From positions 1 to 21,644 of IMG/VR virus record IMGVR_UViG_3300002242_001627: DNA of 21,644 nucleotides; one strand, 5' to 3'. Below are positions 5,365 through 12,795 of this stretch, one piece after another. The notes under the pieces were generated by a model. The model did no database searches, was not told the DNA's origin, and saw nothing but the letters and a program-made list of their open reading frames with translations. Made by a program: the position numbers and the translations under genes. The stretch comes from a virus. Position 1 is the stretch's first letter, and every line of letters begins with the position of its first letter.

Positions 5365-7329
5365 ATGAGGTTGATTTTTGATCTAGAGGCAAATGGCCTC
5401 ATGGAAGAGGTAGATAAGCTTTGGTGTATTGTAGCTTATGATCTGGATTCTCAAAAGACCCATGTGTTTACTGATAACGACAGAGGGTGTAAGGGTATAT
5501 CTGAAGGTCTTGCTCTACTACAAAAGGCTGAAACACTTATAGGACATAACATAATAATGTATGACTTGCCTGTTCTTGATAAGTTGTTCGGTATAAAGTT
5601 AGAAGGCAAGATTATTGACACCTTCCTACTTAGTCAAATGTTGGACTTCAATAGAAGACTTAAGTTCTCACAAGGTAGGCACGGTCTTAAGAATTGGGGT
5701 GAATACTTTGACGTACCTAAGCCTAAACAAGAGCAATGGACTAAGTGGGAACCAAACATGCTCCACAGGTGTATAGAGGATGTACGTATTAACGTACTAG
5801 TCTATAGACATCTTATTAAAGAACAAAAGAATGTCCAGATACCTAAAAGTACCATGCTTAGGGAGATGGAGGTTGCCTCTATCAGTGCCCAACAGGTTAA
5901 GAATGGTTGGTTGTTTAATAGAAGGTTAGCTGAGAGACATATTAACTTCTTAGATAGAGAGCTAGAGAGGATAGCTAATCTAGTAGAACCCCTGCTGCCT
6001 AATGTAGTCAAATGTAGGGATACTTGGATTACTAATGAAGAGTGTAATGAGTTGTTAGGAACTGAGGGTGTTTCGTATGACTTCGGTTTAGAGAATAAGA
6101 AACTAAGAGAGCCTAAGACTAAGTTATTTACTATGTCAGGAAAGATACATAGTAATACAGCTAAGTGGTTCAATATATCACCTGACGATGTGCACCTAAT
6201 AGGTGGTCCATACTGCAGGGTTGAGTTTATACCTGTCACCATGACTCAAACTTCTGAGATAAAGAAGTTCTTGTTTACTCAAGGGTGGAAGCCCACTCAG
6301 TGGAATATGAAGATCAATGAGGACGGTGAGAAGGTAAGAACTTCAGCTAAACTTACTGAGGATTCTTTTGAATCTATTGAAGGTGATATTGGTAAAGATC
6401 TGGCCTTACACGCTATCTACCGACACAGAAGAAATACCATTCTTAATATGAAGAACGATAAGAAAGGTTGGTTAGGTGTTATGAGAGATGACTCTAGAGT
6501 GGAGTGTGTGCCATTTACGTTAGGTACTGCTACAGGTCGTATGTCACATAGGAAGCTTGTTAATGTACCAGGGGCTAAATCAGTCTTTGGTAAGGAAATG
6601 AGAGAATTGTTTATAGCGCCTAGAGGGGATGTCTTAGTAGGATGTGATCTATCATCTGCTCAGTTGAGGTTGTTAGCCTCTGCAATGGAGGATGACGATT
6701 ACTCTGAAACAGTACTTACAGGTGAAGAGGCTAATGGTACGGATATTCATACTGTAAATGGTATTTCAGCAGGTCTAATTGACCCAAATTGGCCTTTAGA
6801 TAGTCAAGAGAGATCTAGTGGTAGGTCGAACAGTAAAACATTCATCTACGCTATGTTATTTGGATCTGGTGATGCCAAGATTGGGACTATTGTTGGTGGT
6901 ACATCAAGGGATGGTAGGAAACTTAAGAGTAAATTCCTTAACAACCTACCCTCCCTAAGTACATTGATAAACAAACTTAAGGATCAATACAAAGAGTCAG
7001 GTAAGAAGTTTATTAAGCTACAAGACGGTAAGAAGATACAGGTGGATTCTGACCATAAAATACTTAACTATAGGTTGCAAGGTGATGAAGCTACACTTAC
7101 TAAGGAATGGATGTGTGTATCTGATAAGAGGATTAAGAAGGAAGGGTTAAGATGTAATCTTCTTGCTGTTATGCACGATGAGCAGAACTTTGAATGTCAT
7201 CCTGATGATGCAAAAAGGTTGGCTAAGTTATTAGAGGAAACAGCTACTGAGGCAGGGGAGAACTTAGGTTTTAACTGTAGGATGGACGGTAGTTCTAAGA
7301 TAGGTAAAAATTGGTATGAGATACATTGA
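5365..7329 (+). CDS. Family A DNA polymerase with 3'-5' exonuclease domain (T7 gp5-like)
   Basis: This gene encodes 654 residues (T7 gp5 has 704). The proofreading domain has Exo I FDLEANGL (D6, E8), Exo II IGHNIIMYDLP (D67) and Exo III CIEDV (D139). The position where a Tyr usually stands four residues before D139 is Arg (R135). Polymerase motif A is GCDLSSAQLR (D428), with Gln433 where T7 and Pol I have the Glu sugar-selectivity residue. Motif B is RSNSKTFIYAMLFG (R487, K491, Y495). Motif C is AVMHDEQ (H604, D605, E606). The protein ends NWYEIH, matching the C-terminal His of family A enzymes. The 50-residue shortfall appears to fall in the thumb region, where T7 carries its thioredoxin-binding loop. 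GGGGG precedes the ATG. It lies directly behind the oxygenase-like gene in the replication block. Confidence 0.95.
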   Translation: MRLIFDLEANGLMEEVDKLWCIVAYDLDSQKTHVFTDNDRGCKGISEGLALLQKAETLIGHNIIMYDLPVLDKLFGIKLEGKIIDTFLLSQMLDFNRRLKFSQGRHGLKNWGEYFDVPKPKQEQWTKWEPNMLHRCIEDVRINVLVYRHLIKEQKNVQIPKSTMLREMEVASISAQQVKNGWLFNRRLAERHINFLDRELERIANLVEPLLPNVVKCRDTWITNEECNELLGTEGVSYDFGLENKKLREPKTKLFTMSGKIHSNTAKWFNISPDDVHLIGGPYCRVEFIPVTMTQTSEIKKFLFTQGWKPTQWNMKINEDGEKVRTSAKLTEDSFESIEGDIGKDLALHAIYRHRRNTILNMKNDKKGWLGVMRDDSRVECVPFTLGTATGRMSHRKLVNVPGAKSVFGKEMRELFIAPRGDVLVGCDLSSAQLRLLASAMEDDDYSETVLTGEEANGTDIHTVNGISAGLIDPNWPLDSQERSSGRSNSKTFIYAMLFGSGDAKIGTIVGGTSRDGRKLKSKFLNNLPSLSTLINKLKDQYKESGKKFIKLQDGKKIQVDSDHKILNYRLQGDEATLTKEWMCVSDKRIKKEGLRCNLLAVMHDEQNFECHPDDAKRLAKLLEETATEAGENLGFNCRMDGSSKIGKNWYEIH

Positions 7330-7505
7330 TGGAAAGTGAATCTATTTGCATAGAAGAGGCTCTTGAACGTATGTCGCATATGAAGGATAGGTGTGAAAGG
7401 GGTGAAGATTGGGAACTGTACCTCAGTATGGAAACAACACTTAACCTTCTTAAAGAGATGGGTTTCAAGAGAATATCAAAATATAAGGGAAATGATTATG
7501 AATGA
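7329..7505 (+). CDS. Small acidic protein of unknown function (58 aa)
   Basis: The start overlaps the polymerase stop (TGATG), and the end overlaps the next gene by eight bases. Both arrangements are typical of translational coupling in this operon. The 58-residue product begins MESESICIEEALERM and is mainly helical, with charged residues and two Met-rich turns (RMSHMKDR, LLKEMGFKRISKYK). No motif or membrane segment is seen. No strong Shine-Dalgarno site is present, consistent with coupling to the polymerase. It fills what would otherwise be a 168-base gap in a region without other gaps. No family is recognised. Confidence 0.6.
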   Translation: MESESICIEEALERMSHMKDRCERGEDWELYLSMETTLNLLKEMGFKRISKYKGNDYE

Positions 7506-7701
7506 AGTTTATGTGCTGATGGGTGCTGTCTGCATAGCAGGTGCGTGGTACACACATTGGTCTAATGGTAAAGCCTATGATAGGGGTCTGATAGATGCCA
7601 TTCAGATGCACAATGAGGGAAGACTCACATACAAGTCTAGTTATGACGATGAGGGTGTGGAGGTGTTAGATATAAGAATAGAGCCTGAGGATTTAGAATG
7701 A
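7498..7701 (+). CDS. Small single-pass membrane protein (67 aa)
   Basis: This gene encodes 67 residues. A hydrophobic segment near residues 4-20 (VYVLMGAVCIAGAWYTH) should form one transmembrane helix, followed by a charged soluble tail ending EVLDIRIEPEDLE. The ATG at 7498 is chosen because AAGGGA ends seven bases upstream; ATG 7492 is too close to it, and a longer frame from 7393 has no ribosome site. It overlaps the preceding small gene by eight bases and the RNR large-subunit gene by four (ATGA). Similar short membrane proteins with a Tyr-His end to the helix occur in other marine phages, but no function is known to me. Confidence 0.75.
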   Translation: MNEVYVLMGAVCIAGAWYTHWSNGKAYDRGLIDAIQMHNEGRLTYKSSYDDEGVEVLDIRIEPEDLE

Positions 7702-9479
7702 AGACAGGCTATATAGGTATAACGATAGATCGTACTAGAGACAAGATTATGTCTGAACAGGCAAGAGAACTTGTTAAAGGTTACTATCTAAGGGGGAACG
7801 AGAAGAGTCCACAGGAGGCCTACGCTAGAGCCTCTGTTGCTTATTGTGGAGGTGACTTATCTCTAGCACAGAGGTTATATGACGCTGTATCAAATGGTTG
7901 GTTTATGTTTAGTAGTCCTGTACTTAGTAATGCTCCTATGCCAGGAGGGGAAGCTAAGGGATTGCCTATCAGTTGTTTTCTTTCTTACATCCCTGACACT
8001 CTTGATGGTCTTATTGGACACCAATCCGAGCTTGCTTGGTTATCCGTTAAAGGTGGTGGAGTCGGCGGTCACTGGTCTGATGTAAGAGCTGTTAGTGATA
8101 AAGCACCATCACCAATACCATTTATTAAAGTAGCTGATTCAGCAATGACAGCTTATAAACAAGGACAAACTAGAAAGGGGAGCTATGCGGCATACATGGA
8201 CATCAGTCATCCAGACATTATCGAATTCTTTAACATTAGAGTCCCTACGGGAGGCGATCCTAACAGGAAGTGCTTTAATCTTAACAATGCTATCAACATT
8301 ACTGATGATTTTATGGATACCGTTGTTGCTGATGGTGATTGGAGCCTTATTGATCCCCATGATGGTTCTGTACGTGATATGGTACGGGCTAGGGATTTGT
8401 GGCAAAGAATTATCGAAACTCGTTTCAGAACGGGTGAACCGTACCTTAACTTCATTGATGAAGCTAACAGACATCTTCCGAAAGCACTAAAGGATCATGG
8501 TCTCTCGATTAAAGGCTCGAATCTCTGCAATGAAATTCATCTACCGACAGATGAGAAAAGAACAGCCGTGTGTTGTTTGTCTTCTCTCAATCTTGAAAAG
8601 TTTGATGAGTGGAAAGACACATCTTTAGTAGGTGACTTAATCACTATGCTAGATAATGTTCTTACAGAGTTTATATCAAGTGCCCCTGATGTACTCAAGA
8701 AGGCTGTAAATTCGGCAACTACTGAGAGGAGCCTAGGGTTGGGTGCAATGGGGTTCCATTCGTACCTACAATCGAAGAATGTGCCCTTTGAGAGTGGTAT
8801 GGCTACAAGTCATAACAGGAGGATGTTTAAGACGATTAAGGAACAAGCTGTAGCATGTACAGAAGCCTTAGCTGATTCCAGAGGAGAGTACCCTCTAGGT
8901 GAAGGAACAGGTAGACGTAACTCACATTTACTAGCTGTAGCACCTAATGCCAACAGTGGGATTATCTTAGGAACATCACCTTCAATAGAACCACTCAAGT
9001 CTAATGCATTTACACATAGGACTAGAGTAGGTGCCCATTTAGTTAAGAATCCTCATCTAGAGAAGGTCATGGAAGAACACAGACTTAGACTAGGTAAGGA
9101 CCAAGATTGGCTTACTAAAGAGTGGAAGAATATCATCCATCATGAGGGTTCGGTTCAACAGTTAGACTACTTGACTGAATATGAGAAGGATGTGTTTAAG
9201 ACAGCCTTTGAGTTAGACCAAGAATGGGTTGTTGAGCACGCTGCACAAAGACAGGAGTTTATCTGTCAGGGTCAGAGTGTTAACTTATTCTTCCCTGCTG
9301 GTAGTGATAAGGCTGTAGTTAATAAGGTACATCTTAAGGCTTGGAAAGACCGTTTAAAAGGTCTTTACTACTTAAGGACTTCAACAGGGCATACTGCTGA
9401 GCAAGTAGGACAAAAGGTAGAAAGAGTAGCACTACAGGACTTTGCAGAAAGTGATGAGTGTATGAGTTGTCAAGGATAA
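7698..9479 (+). CDS. nrdA: Class I ribonucleoside-diphosphate reductase, large (alpha) subunit, short form
   Basis: This gene encodes 593 residues, much shorter than E. coli NrdA (761) or NrdE (about 714). The N-terminus runs almost at once into the ten-stranded barrel, so the ATP-cone activity site is missing. Active-site features are present: PISCFLSY (C93), SNLCNEIHLP (N275, C277 thiyl-radical Cys, E279), AVCCLSSLNL (C292/C293, partner of C93), GLYYLRTST (Y557/Y558, radical relay) and a C-terminal CMSC pair (C588, C591) for re-reduction. The enzyme reduces ribonucleotides to deoxyribonucleotides with NrdB. The start at 7698 overlaps the previous stop (ATGA); a second in-frame ATG at 7749 (MSEQAREL) is an alternative. 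The nrdB gene follows 12 bases later. Confidence 0.95.
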   Translation: MKTGYIGITIDRTRDKIMSEQARELVKGYYLRGNEKSPQEAYARASVAYCGGDLSLAQRLYDAVSNGWFMFSSPVLSNAPMPGGEAKGLPISCFLSYIPDTLDGLIGHQSELAWLSVKGGGVGGHWSDVRAVSDKAPSPIPFIKVADSAMTAYKQGQTRKGSYAAYMDISHPDIIEFFNIRVPTGGDPNRKCFNLNNAINITDDFMDTVVADGDWSLIDPHDGSVRDMVRARDLWQRIIETRFRTGEPYLNFIDEANRHLPKALKDHGLSIKGSNLCNEIHLPTDEKRTAVCCLSSLNLEKFDEWKDTSLVGDLITMLDNVLTEFISSAPDVLKKAVNSATTERSLGLGAMGFHSYLQSKNVPFESGMATSHNRRMFKTIKEQAVACTEALADSRGEYPLGEGTGRRNSHLLAVAPNANSGIILGTSPSIEPLKSNAFTHRTRVGAHLVKNPHLEKVMEEHRLRLGKDQDWLTKEWKNIIHHEGSVQQLDYLTEYEKDVFKTAFELDQEWVVEHAAQRQEFICQGQSVNLFFPAGSDKAVVNKVHLKAWKDRLKGLYYLRTSTGHTAEQVGQKVERVALQDFAESDECMSCQG

Positions 9480-9491
9480 TAGGGGAATACT

Positions 9492-10445
9492 ATGAGTACT
9501 ATGGAGGAATCAAGGGTATACAAACCCTTTAAATACCCTTGGGCTATGGAAATGGCCGAGGATCATGAGAAGATCCACTGGGGTACTTGGGAGTTAAAGT
9601 TACAGGAAGATGTAGATCAATGGAAGAATGGTACTATCAGTAAGGTTGAAAAGAATCATATTACCCAGATCTTAAGGTTGTTTACTCAATCAGACGTGCA
9701 AGTGGCACAGAACTATTGTGACTTATTTATCCCTAAGTTTAAGAACAATGAGATACGTAATATGTTGTTGTCTTTTGCTAATAGGGAAGGCACACACCAG
9801 AGAGCGTACGCTTTACTCAATGACACATTAGGTTTTCCTGATAGTGAGTATTCTGCATTTCTTGAATATAAAGAGATGGTTAAGAAGATTGAGTTTATGC
9901 AAGATAATGATACAAGTACGTTGCATGGCCTAGGAAAGGCTATGGCACAAACTTGTGTTAATGAGGGGATGTCGTTGTTCTCGGCCTTTGTGATGTTATT
10001 GAATTATCAAAGATTCGGTAAGATGAAGGGTATGTGTGAGGTTGTTGAGTGGTCTATCCGAGATGAGACAAAGCATGTCGAAGGTATGACTAAATTGTTT
10101 AGGGAGTTTACAAATGAGCATCGTAGAATTGTTACGGATGAGTTTAAAAAAGATATATATAACATGTTCAGGGAAGCTGTCAAGCTTGAAGACAAAGTTA
10201 TCGATCTGGCTTATTCAATGGGAAATATCGAAGGTCTTGAAAAAGATCAAGTCAAAGATTACATAAGGTACTTAGGTGATAGGAGACTTATTCAGTTGGG
10301 TTTAAAACCTAATTGGGGAGTAAAGAATAACCCACTAGAATGGGTTGATTGGATTGTAGCAGGAGATAGTTTCAAGAACTTCTTTGAAGGGACGGTTACT
10401 GATTACTCTGCTGCAGGATTAGAAGGAGATAGTTGGGGATGGTAA
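9492..10445 (+). CDS. nrdB: Class I ribonucleoside-diphosphate reductase, small (beta) subunit
   Basis: This gene encodes 317 residues. The di-metal ligands can be assigned by motif: D68 (FTQSDVQ), E99 and H102 (REGTHQRAY), E158 (VNEGMSLF), E192 and H195 (RDETKHVEG). Y106 sits where the radical Tyr122 of E. coli NrdB is found, so this looks like a tyrosyl-radical enzyme rather than a Tyr-less class Ic form. The product generates and stores the radical for the alpha subunit and acts as a cytoplasmic alpha2beta2 complex. AGGGGAA lies before the ATG, 12 bases after nrdA. The C-terminus ends AAGLEGDSWGW; the tail that docks on NrdA is probably this segment. Confidence 0.95.
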   Translation: MSTMEESRVYKPFKYPWAMEMAEDHEKIHWGTWELKLQEDVDQWKNGTISKVEKNHITQILRLFTQSDVQVAQNYCDLFIPKFKNNEIRNMLLSFANREGTHQRAYALLNDTLGFPDSEYSAFLEYKEMVKKIEFMQDNDTSTLHGLGKAMAQTCVNEGMSLFSAFVMLLNYQRFGKMKGMCEVVEWSIRDETKHVEGMTKLFREFTNEHRRIVTDEFKKDIYNMFREAVKLEDKVIDLAYSMGNIEGLEKDQVKDYIRYLGDRRLIQLGLKPNWGVKNNPLEWVDWIVAGDSFKNFFEGTVTDYSAAGLEGDSWGW

Positions 10446-10597
10446 AGGTTATGAAAAGTGCCTTAATCGTATCATTTGTTGTTATGATTTCAGGTTGCTC
10501 TTTAGGGAGTGCGTGGGATGTTATGACTAACCCAAACACATATGAGTACCATGTAAATGATGATGGTACTACAACGACCTATATTAGGTTTAATTAG
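10439..10597 (+). CDS. Small lipoprotein (52 aa)
   Basis: The 52-residue product has a lipoprotein signal peptide: a basic start (MVKVMK), the hydrophobic stretch SALIVSFVVMI, and a lipobox ISGC with the lipidated Cys at residue 20, followed by SLGSAW. The mature part is about 32 residues and Thr-rich. AAGGAG lies ten bases before ATG 10439, inside the end of nrdB; a second ATG at 10451 is possible. It overlaps nrdB by seven bases. The next gene is a small membrane protein. Phage lipoproteins act in lysis (Rz1-like) or superinfection exclusion, but the proline-rich Rz1 pattern is absent. Function is unknown. Confidence 0.7.
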   Translation: MVKVMKSALIVSFVVMISGCSLGSAWDVMTNPNTYEYHVNDDGTTTTYIRFN

Positions 10598-10607
10598 GAG
10601 AAAGAAG

Positions 10608-10718
10608 ATGGACGAGTTAAAGAAGATATATGAAGACAATAAGAATATCGTTAAACTTACTGCATTTGTTATTGTAATTGTTGTAGCAATGATCTGGGGG
10701 GAGGCACCAAGTGTTTGA
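10608..10718 (+). CDS. Very small membrane protein (36 aa)
   Basis: The product is 36 residues: a charged start (MDELKKIYEDNKNIVK), then one hydrophobic helix (LTAFVIVIVVAMIW) and a short GEAPSV tail. GGAGAAAG ends a few bases before the ATG, a good ribosome site. It lies 10 bases after the lipoprotein gene and overlaps the next gene by eight bases. The size resembles short phage membrane proteins such as spanin or holin accessories, but nothing specific supports that. Confidence 0.65.
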   Translation: MDELKKIYEDNKNIVKLTAFVIVIVVAMIWGEAPSV

Positions 10719-10908
10719 GAAACCAATGAACCAAGACCTTAGCTCTAACGACTACGGTAACAGAGTACACAACAGAAACAACGAACCTATGGAGACCAGA
10801 GGATTTACTCAGAGTACCTACGTTAATCCAAGGAATAACTTAGAGAAATCTATGGAGGGTATGGGTAAGGACAGTGATAGAACTGTAAGACGTAAGTGGG
10901 CTGGTTAA
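10711..10908 (+). CDS. Hypothetical hydrophilic protein (65 aa, GTG start)
   Basis: This gene encodes 65 residues. GGAGG lies six bases before GTG 10711, which favours this start over ATG 10726. The protein is Asn/Arg/Met-rich and looks mostly disordered (for example NRVHNRNNEPMETRG), with a basic end (RTVRRKWAG). No membrane segment, Cys pair or known motif is present. It overlaps the 36-residue membrane protein gene by eight bases, so the two are probably co-translated. No family is recognised. Confidence 0.65.
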   Translation: MFEKPMNQDLSSNDYGNRVHNRNNEPMETRGFTQSTYVNPRNNLEKSMEGMGKDSDRTVRRKWAG

Positions 10909-10940
10909 GTCCCAACAACAGATATAACCTGAAACAATTT

Positions 10941-11033
10941 ATGTATTGGGTTATCTTTTATTCTATACAAATACCCTCACTTGTCTTAATGTACTGGGGG
11001 TATTACTTATTATGGAGATGGTCAATTGAGTGA
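10941..11033 (+). CDS. Possible 30-aa membrane peptide
   Basis: This is a short frame of 30 residues, strongly hydrophobic and aromatic (MYWVIFYSIQIPSLVLMYW), with a basic/acidic end (LLWRWSIE). It would make one membrane helix. Its last codons overlap the TTG start of the next gene by eight bases, the overlap length seen repeatedly in this operon. Against it, no Shine-Dalgarno site precedes the ATG. Treat it as possible only. Confidence 0.3.
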   Translation: MYWVIFYSIQIPSLVLMYWGYYLLWRWSIE

Positions 11034-11202
11034 TATACCTAAAATCCCTACTTATGGGGAACTACAGGATAAGTTGAAGGACTTAGAGAATGAGAATGAA
11101 ATACTAGGTCGTAGGTATGAAGACCTTTGTAGGACAATCAGGAAACAAGGGAAAGATAGGGTGGACAGTGGGGATGATTTCCTGTTTGGTTATTGGAATT
11201 GA
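11026..11202 (+). CDS. Small coiled-coil-like protein (58 aa, TTG start)
   Basis: This gene encodes 58 residues, starting at TTG 11026 with GGAG about eight bases upstream. Residues 10-40 form a charged heptad-like helix (ELQDKLKDLENENEILGRR), suggesting a short coiled coil. The C-terminus is acidic and then aromatic (DDFLFGYWN). No ATG is available in a sensible position, so the TTG start is inferred from the ribosome site and from the coding character of the frame. It fills the space between 10908 and 11206. Function is unknown. Confidence 0.6.
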   Translation: MSDIPKIPTYGELQDKLKDLENENEILGRRYEDLCRTIRKQGKDRVDSGDDFLFGYWN

Positions 11203-11205
11203 ATT

Positions 11206-11553
11206 ATGGAAGTAAAAGAAGATGAAAGTGGTTTGTTTATAGAACTGAATGACTCAGAGGTTGCTATGTTTGCTGAGATAGGTGTTAATCACGCCCTCAG
11301 AGAGGGCCTTGATGTGATACGCCCCAGAAAGGGCTCTAGGTTCGGAACACAGGATGATGAGTGGGATGAGGAAAGGATGGATGTAGTAGGTCAGAATGGT
11401 AATGATGGTCTTCACTACCCACCACATGCTGACTACATAATGGACAACCCTACTGAAGAAGAGAAGGAAGCCAATCTTAGGAGATACCACGAAAGGTTGA
11501 ATGCTATGAACGAGAGACATGAGAGGCTTAAAGATAATGACGTATACATATAG
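11206..11553 (+). CDS. Hypothetical acidic protein (115 aa)
   Basis: This gene encodes 115 residues, very acidic overall. The N-terminal half (MEVKEDESGLFIELNDSEVA) may be a small alpha/beta unit; the C-terminal half is a long charged helix (TEEEKEANLRRYHERLNAMN). It starts three bases after the preceding stop; only a weak GGAA site is present, so translation is probably coupled. Its last 17 bases overlap the start of the zinc-ribbon gene at 11537. No known family is recognised. Confidence 0.75.
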   Translation: MEVKEDESGLFIELNDSEVAMFAEIGVNHALREGLDVIRPRKGSRFGTQDDEWDEERMDVVGQNGNDGLHYPPHADYIMDNPTEEEKEANLRRYHERLNAMNERHERLKDNDVYI

Positions 11554-11710
11554 GTGTAATAAATGTGATCATGTACAAGATGAAATAAGAAGAATGGACG
11601 ATAGGAATAGAGAGGGTGTTTGTAATAAGTGTGAAGGAACTACAAGCAAAATATTCAATACCACTTATATAAAACCTGGGGGAGGCGGACATAGTGGTTC
11701 AATAAGATAA
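11537..11710 (+). CDS. Small FmdB-like zinc-ribbon protein (57 aa)
   Basis: This gene encodes 57 residues. Two CxxC knuckles (CNKC near residues 6-9, CNKC near 29-32) around a 19-residue loop, beginning with MTYTYRCNKC, give the pattern of FmdB-type regulatory zinc ribbons. The tail is Gly-rich (KPGGGGHSGSIR). ATG 11537 is chosen because GAGAGG lies about ten bases upstream and the family starts right before the first knuckle; an ATG at 11519 would add six residues. It could bind nucleic acid or protein; the role is unknown. Confidence 0.75.
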   Translation: MTYTYRCNKCDHVQDEIRRMDDRNREGVCNKCEGTTSKIFNTTYIKPGGGGHSGSIR

Positions 11711-11717
11711 GGGATTT

Positions 11718-11927
11718 ATGGAAGAAGACGATAGAGTCATAACAAATATAGACCTGACTGACGTAGCTAAGTATTGGGCTGTTACACTTACAGACGGTAC
11801 TCCTAACGAAGAGGATGAACTTTTAGCATTATGTTACTTAACACTTTATGACATAGTTAAAAGAGAGTGGGATATAGACGAGTGGTCTATAACTAATGTT
11901 ACTAATTTAAGCACCAAGGAACATTGA
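11718..11927 (+). CDS. Hypothetical acidic protein (69 aa)
   Basis: This gene encodes 69 residues, rich in Asp, Glu and Thr, with a likely helix around LLALCYLTLYDIVKREW. AAGGGA lies a few bases before the ATG. Its stop TGA shares a base with the ATG of the PhoH-like gene (TGATG). No known motif is recognised. Context in the accessory part of the replication operon suggests an early or middle gene. Confidence 0.7.
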   Translation: MEEDDRVITNIDLTDVAKYWAVTLTDGTPNEEDELLALCYLTLYDIVKREWDIDEWSITNVTNLSTKEH

Positions 11928-12628
11928 TGAGTAGAAAAAAGAGAGGTTCAGATTTAGTTGCTAAGTTAAATCTTAAGTTGAAGGAAATAGAGCCTATGAC
12001 TAAGGCACAGGGTAGGTTTTTTAGCAACTACGATAGTGGCAAGAGTCAACTGCTTATAGGTTATCCTGGGACAGGTAAGACATTCTTAGCTATCTTTAAG
12101 GCCTTAGAAGAACTAACTACTAACAAAGATTTAAACAGGATTGTTATTGTAAGGTCTGCTGTACCTACTAGAGACCTAGGTTTCCTACCAGGGGGTTTAG
12201 ATGAGAAAGGTGAGGTTTACGAGTTACCATATAAGCAGGTTTGTACTGACCTGTTCGGTAGAGGTGATGCATATGAGATACTTAAGAAACATGGTTTGAT
12301 TACCTTCTTAACTACATCGTATGTAAGAGGTGTTACACTAGACCACACAGTGGTTATTGCAGATGAGTTTCAGAACTTTACAGCCCATGAGGCCGATAGT
12401 ATTGTTACTAGGTTGGGTAAGGGTTCCAAGATACTCTTCTGTGGTGACTTCTTTCAAACTGACTTAACCAAATCTAAGGATCTGGACGTTTACAAGTTTG
12501 TGGAGGTTCTAGAGAGTATGGATAATTGGTTTGATGAGAATAACTTTGAAGTACAGGATATTGTCAGAAGTGGGCTTGTTAAGGCCTATATAACTTCTAA
12601 ATATATAGTACATAGGGAGGGTTTTTAA
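11927..12628 (+). CDS. phoH: PhoH-like ATPase
   Basis: This gene encodes 233 residues. It contains a P-loop domain with Walker A GYPGTGKT (45-52), a conserved IVRSAVPTRDLGFLPG segment (near 74-89), Walker B VVIADEFQN (142-150) and the sensor-like FCGDFFQTDL (171-180). This set and order are diagnostic of PhoH-family ATPases, and the length matches single-domain phage forms. PhoH is common in marine phages. It is named for phosphate-regulon membership in E. coli, but its activity (RNA- or nucleotide-related ATPase) is not settled. AAGGA lies six bases before ATG 11927, which overlaps the previous stop by one base. The next gene again starts on the last base of its stop. Confidence 0.93.
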   Translation: MSRKKRGSDLVAKLNLKLKEIEPMTKAQGRFFSNYDSGKSQLLIGYPGTGKTFLAIFKALEELTTNKDLNRIVIVRSAVPTRDLGFLPGGLDEKGEVYELPYKQVCTDLFGRGDAYEILKKHGLITFLTTSYVRGVTLDHTVVIADEFQNFTAHEADSIVTRLGKGSKILFCGDFFQTDLTKSKDLDVYKFVEVLESMDNWFDENNFEVQDIVRSGLVKAYITSKYIVHREGF

Positions 12629-12795
12629 TGTTATACCACACAGAGAAAGATTGCTTTGTTAAGCTGTTAGCTATCGATGGTAAGTTAGAGAGTATGAAAG
12701 TAGATGTCAGTGACGCTATAGATGTTTATGCTATCGAGGACATACAGTCCCTAGTGTTGGATCTTATGAGGGCAATGGAGAAACATGAGAAATAG
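12628..12795 (+). CDS. Small hypothetical protein (55 aa)
   Basis: This gene encodes 55 residues. GGAGG lies seven bases before ATG 12628, which overlaps the phoH stop (TAATG). The product starts MLYHTEKDCFVKLLAIDGK and continues as a charged helix ending RAMEKHEK. It overlaps the endonuclease I start by eleven bases and carries that gene's ribosome site. No motif is recognised. Strong translation signals at both ends support it. Confidence 0.72.
   Translation: MLYHTEKDCFVKLLAIDGKLESMKVDVSDAIDVYAIEDIQSLVLDLMRAMEKHEK

Noticed and set aside
7621-7640. GACTCACATACAAG, resembling a T7 promoter core
   Set aside because: It lies inside a coding frame, lacks the GCTGGCTCACC core shared by the three intergenic copies and has no GAAAC tail.
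10930-10965. ATAACC...GGTTAT hairpin followed by CTTTTATTC
   Set aside because: Only six pairs with a long loop and a broken T-run, so too weak to call a terminator. It also overlaps a possible micro-gene.
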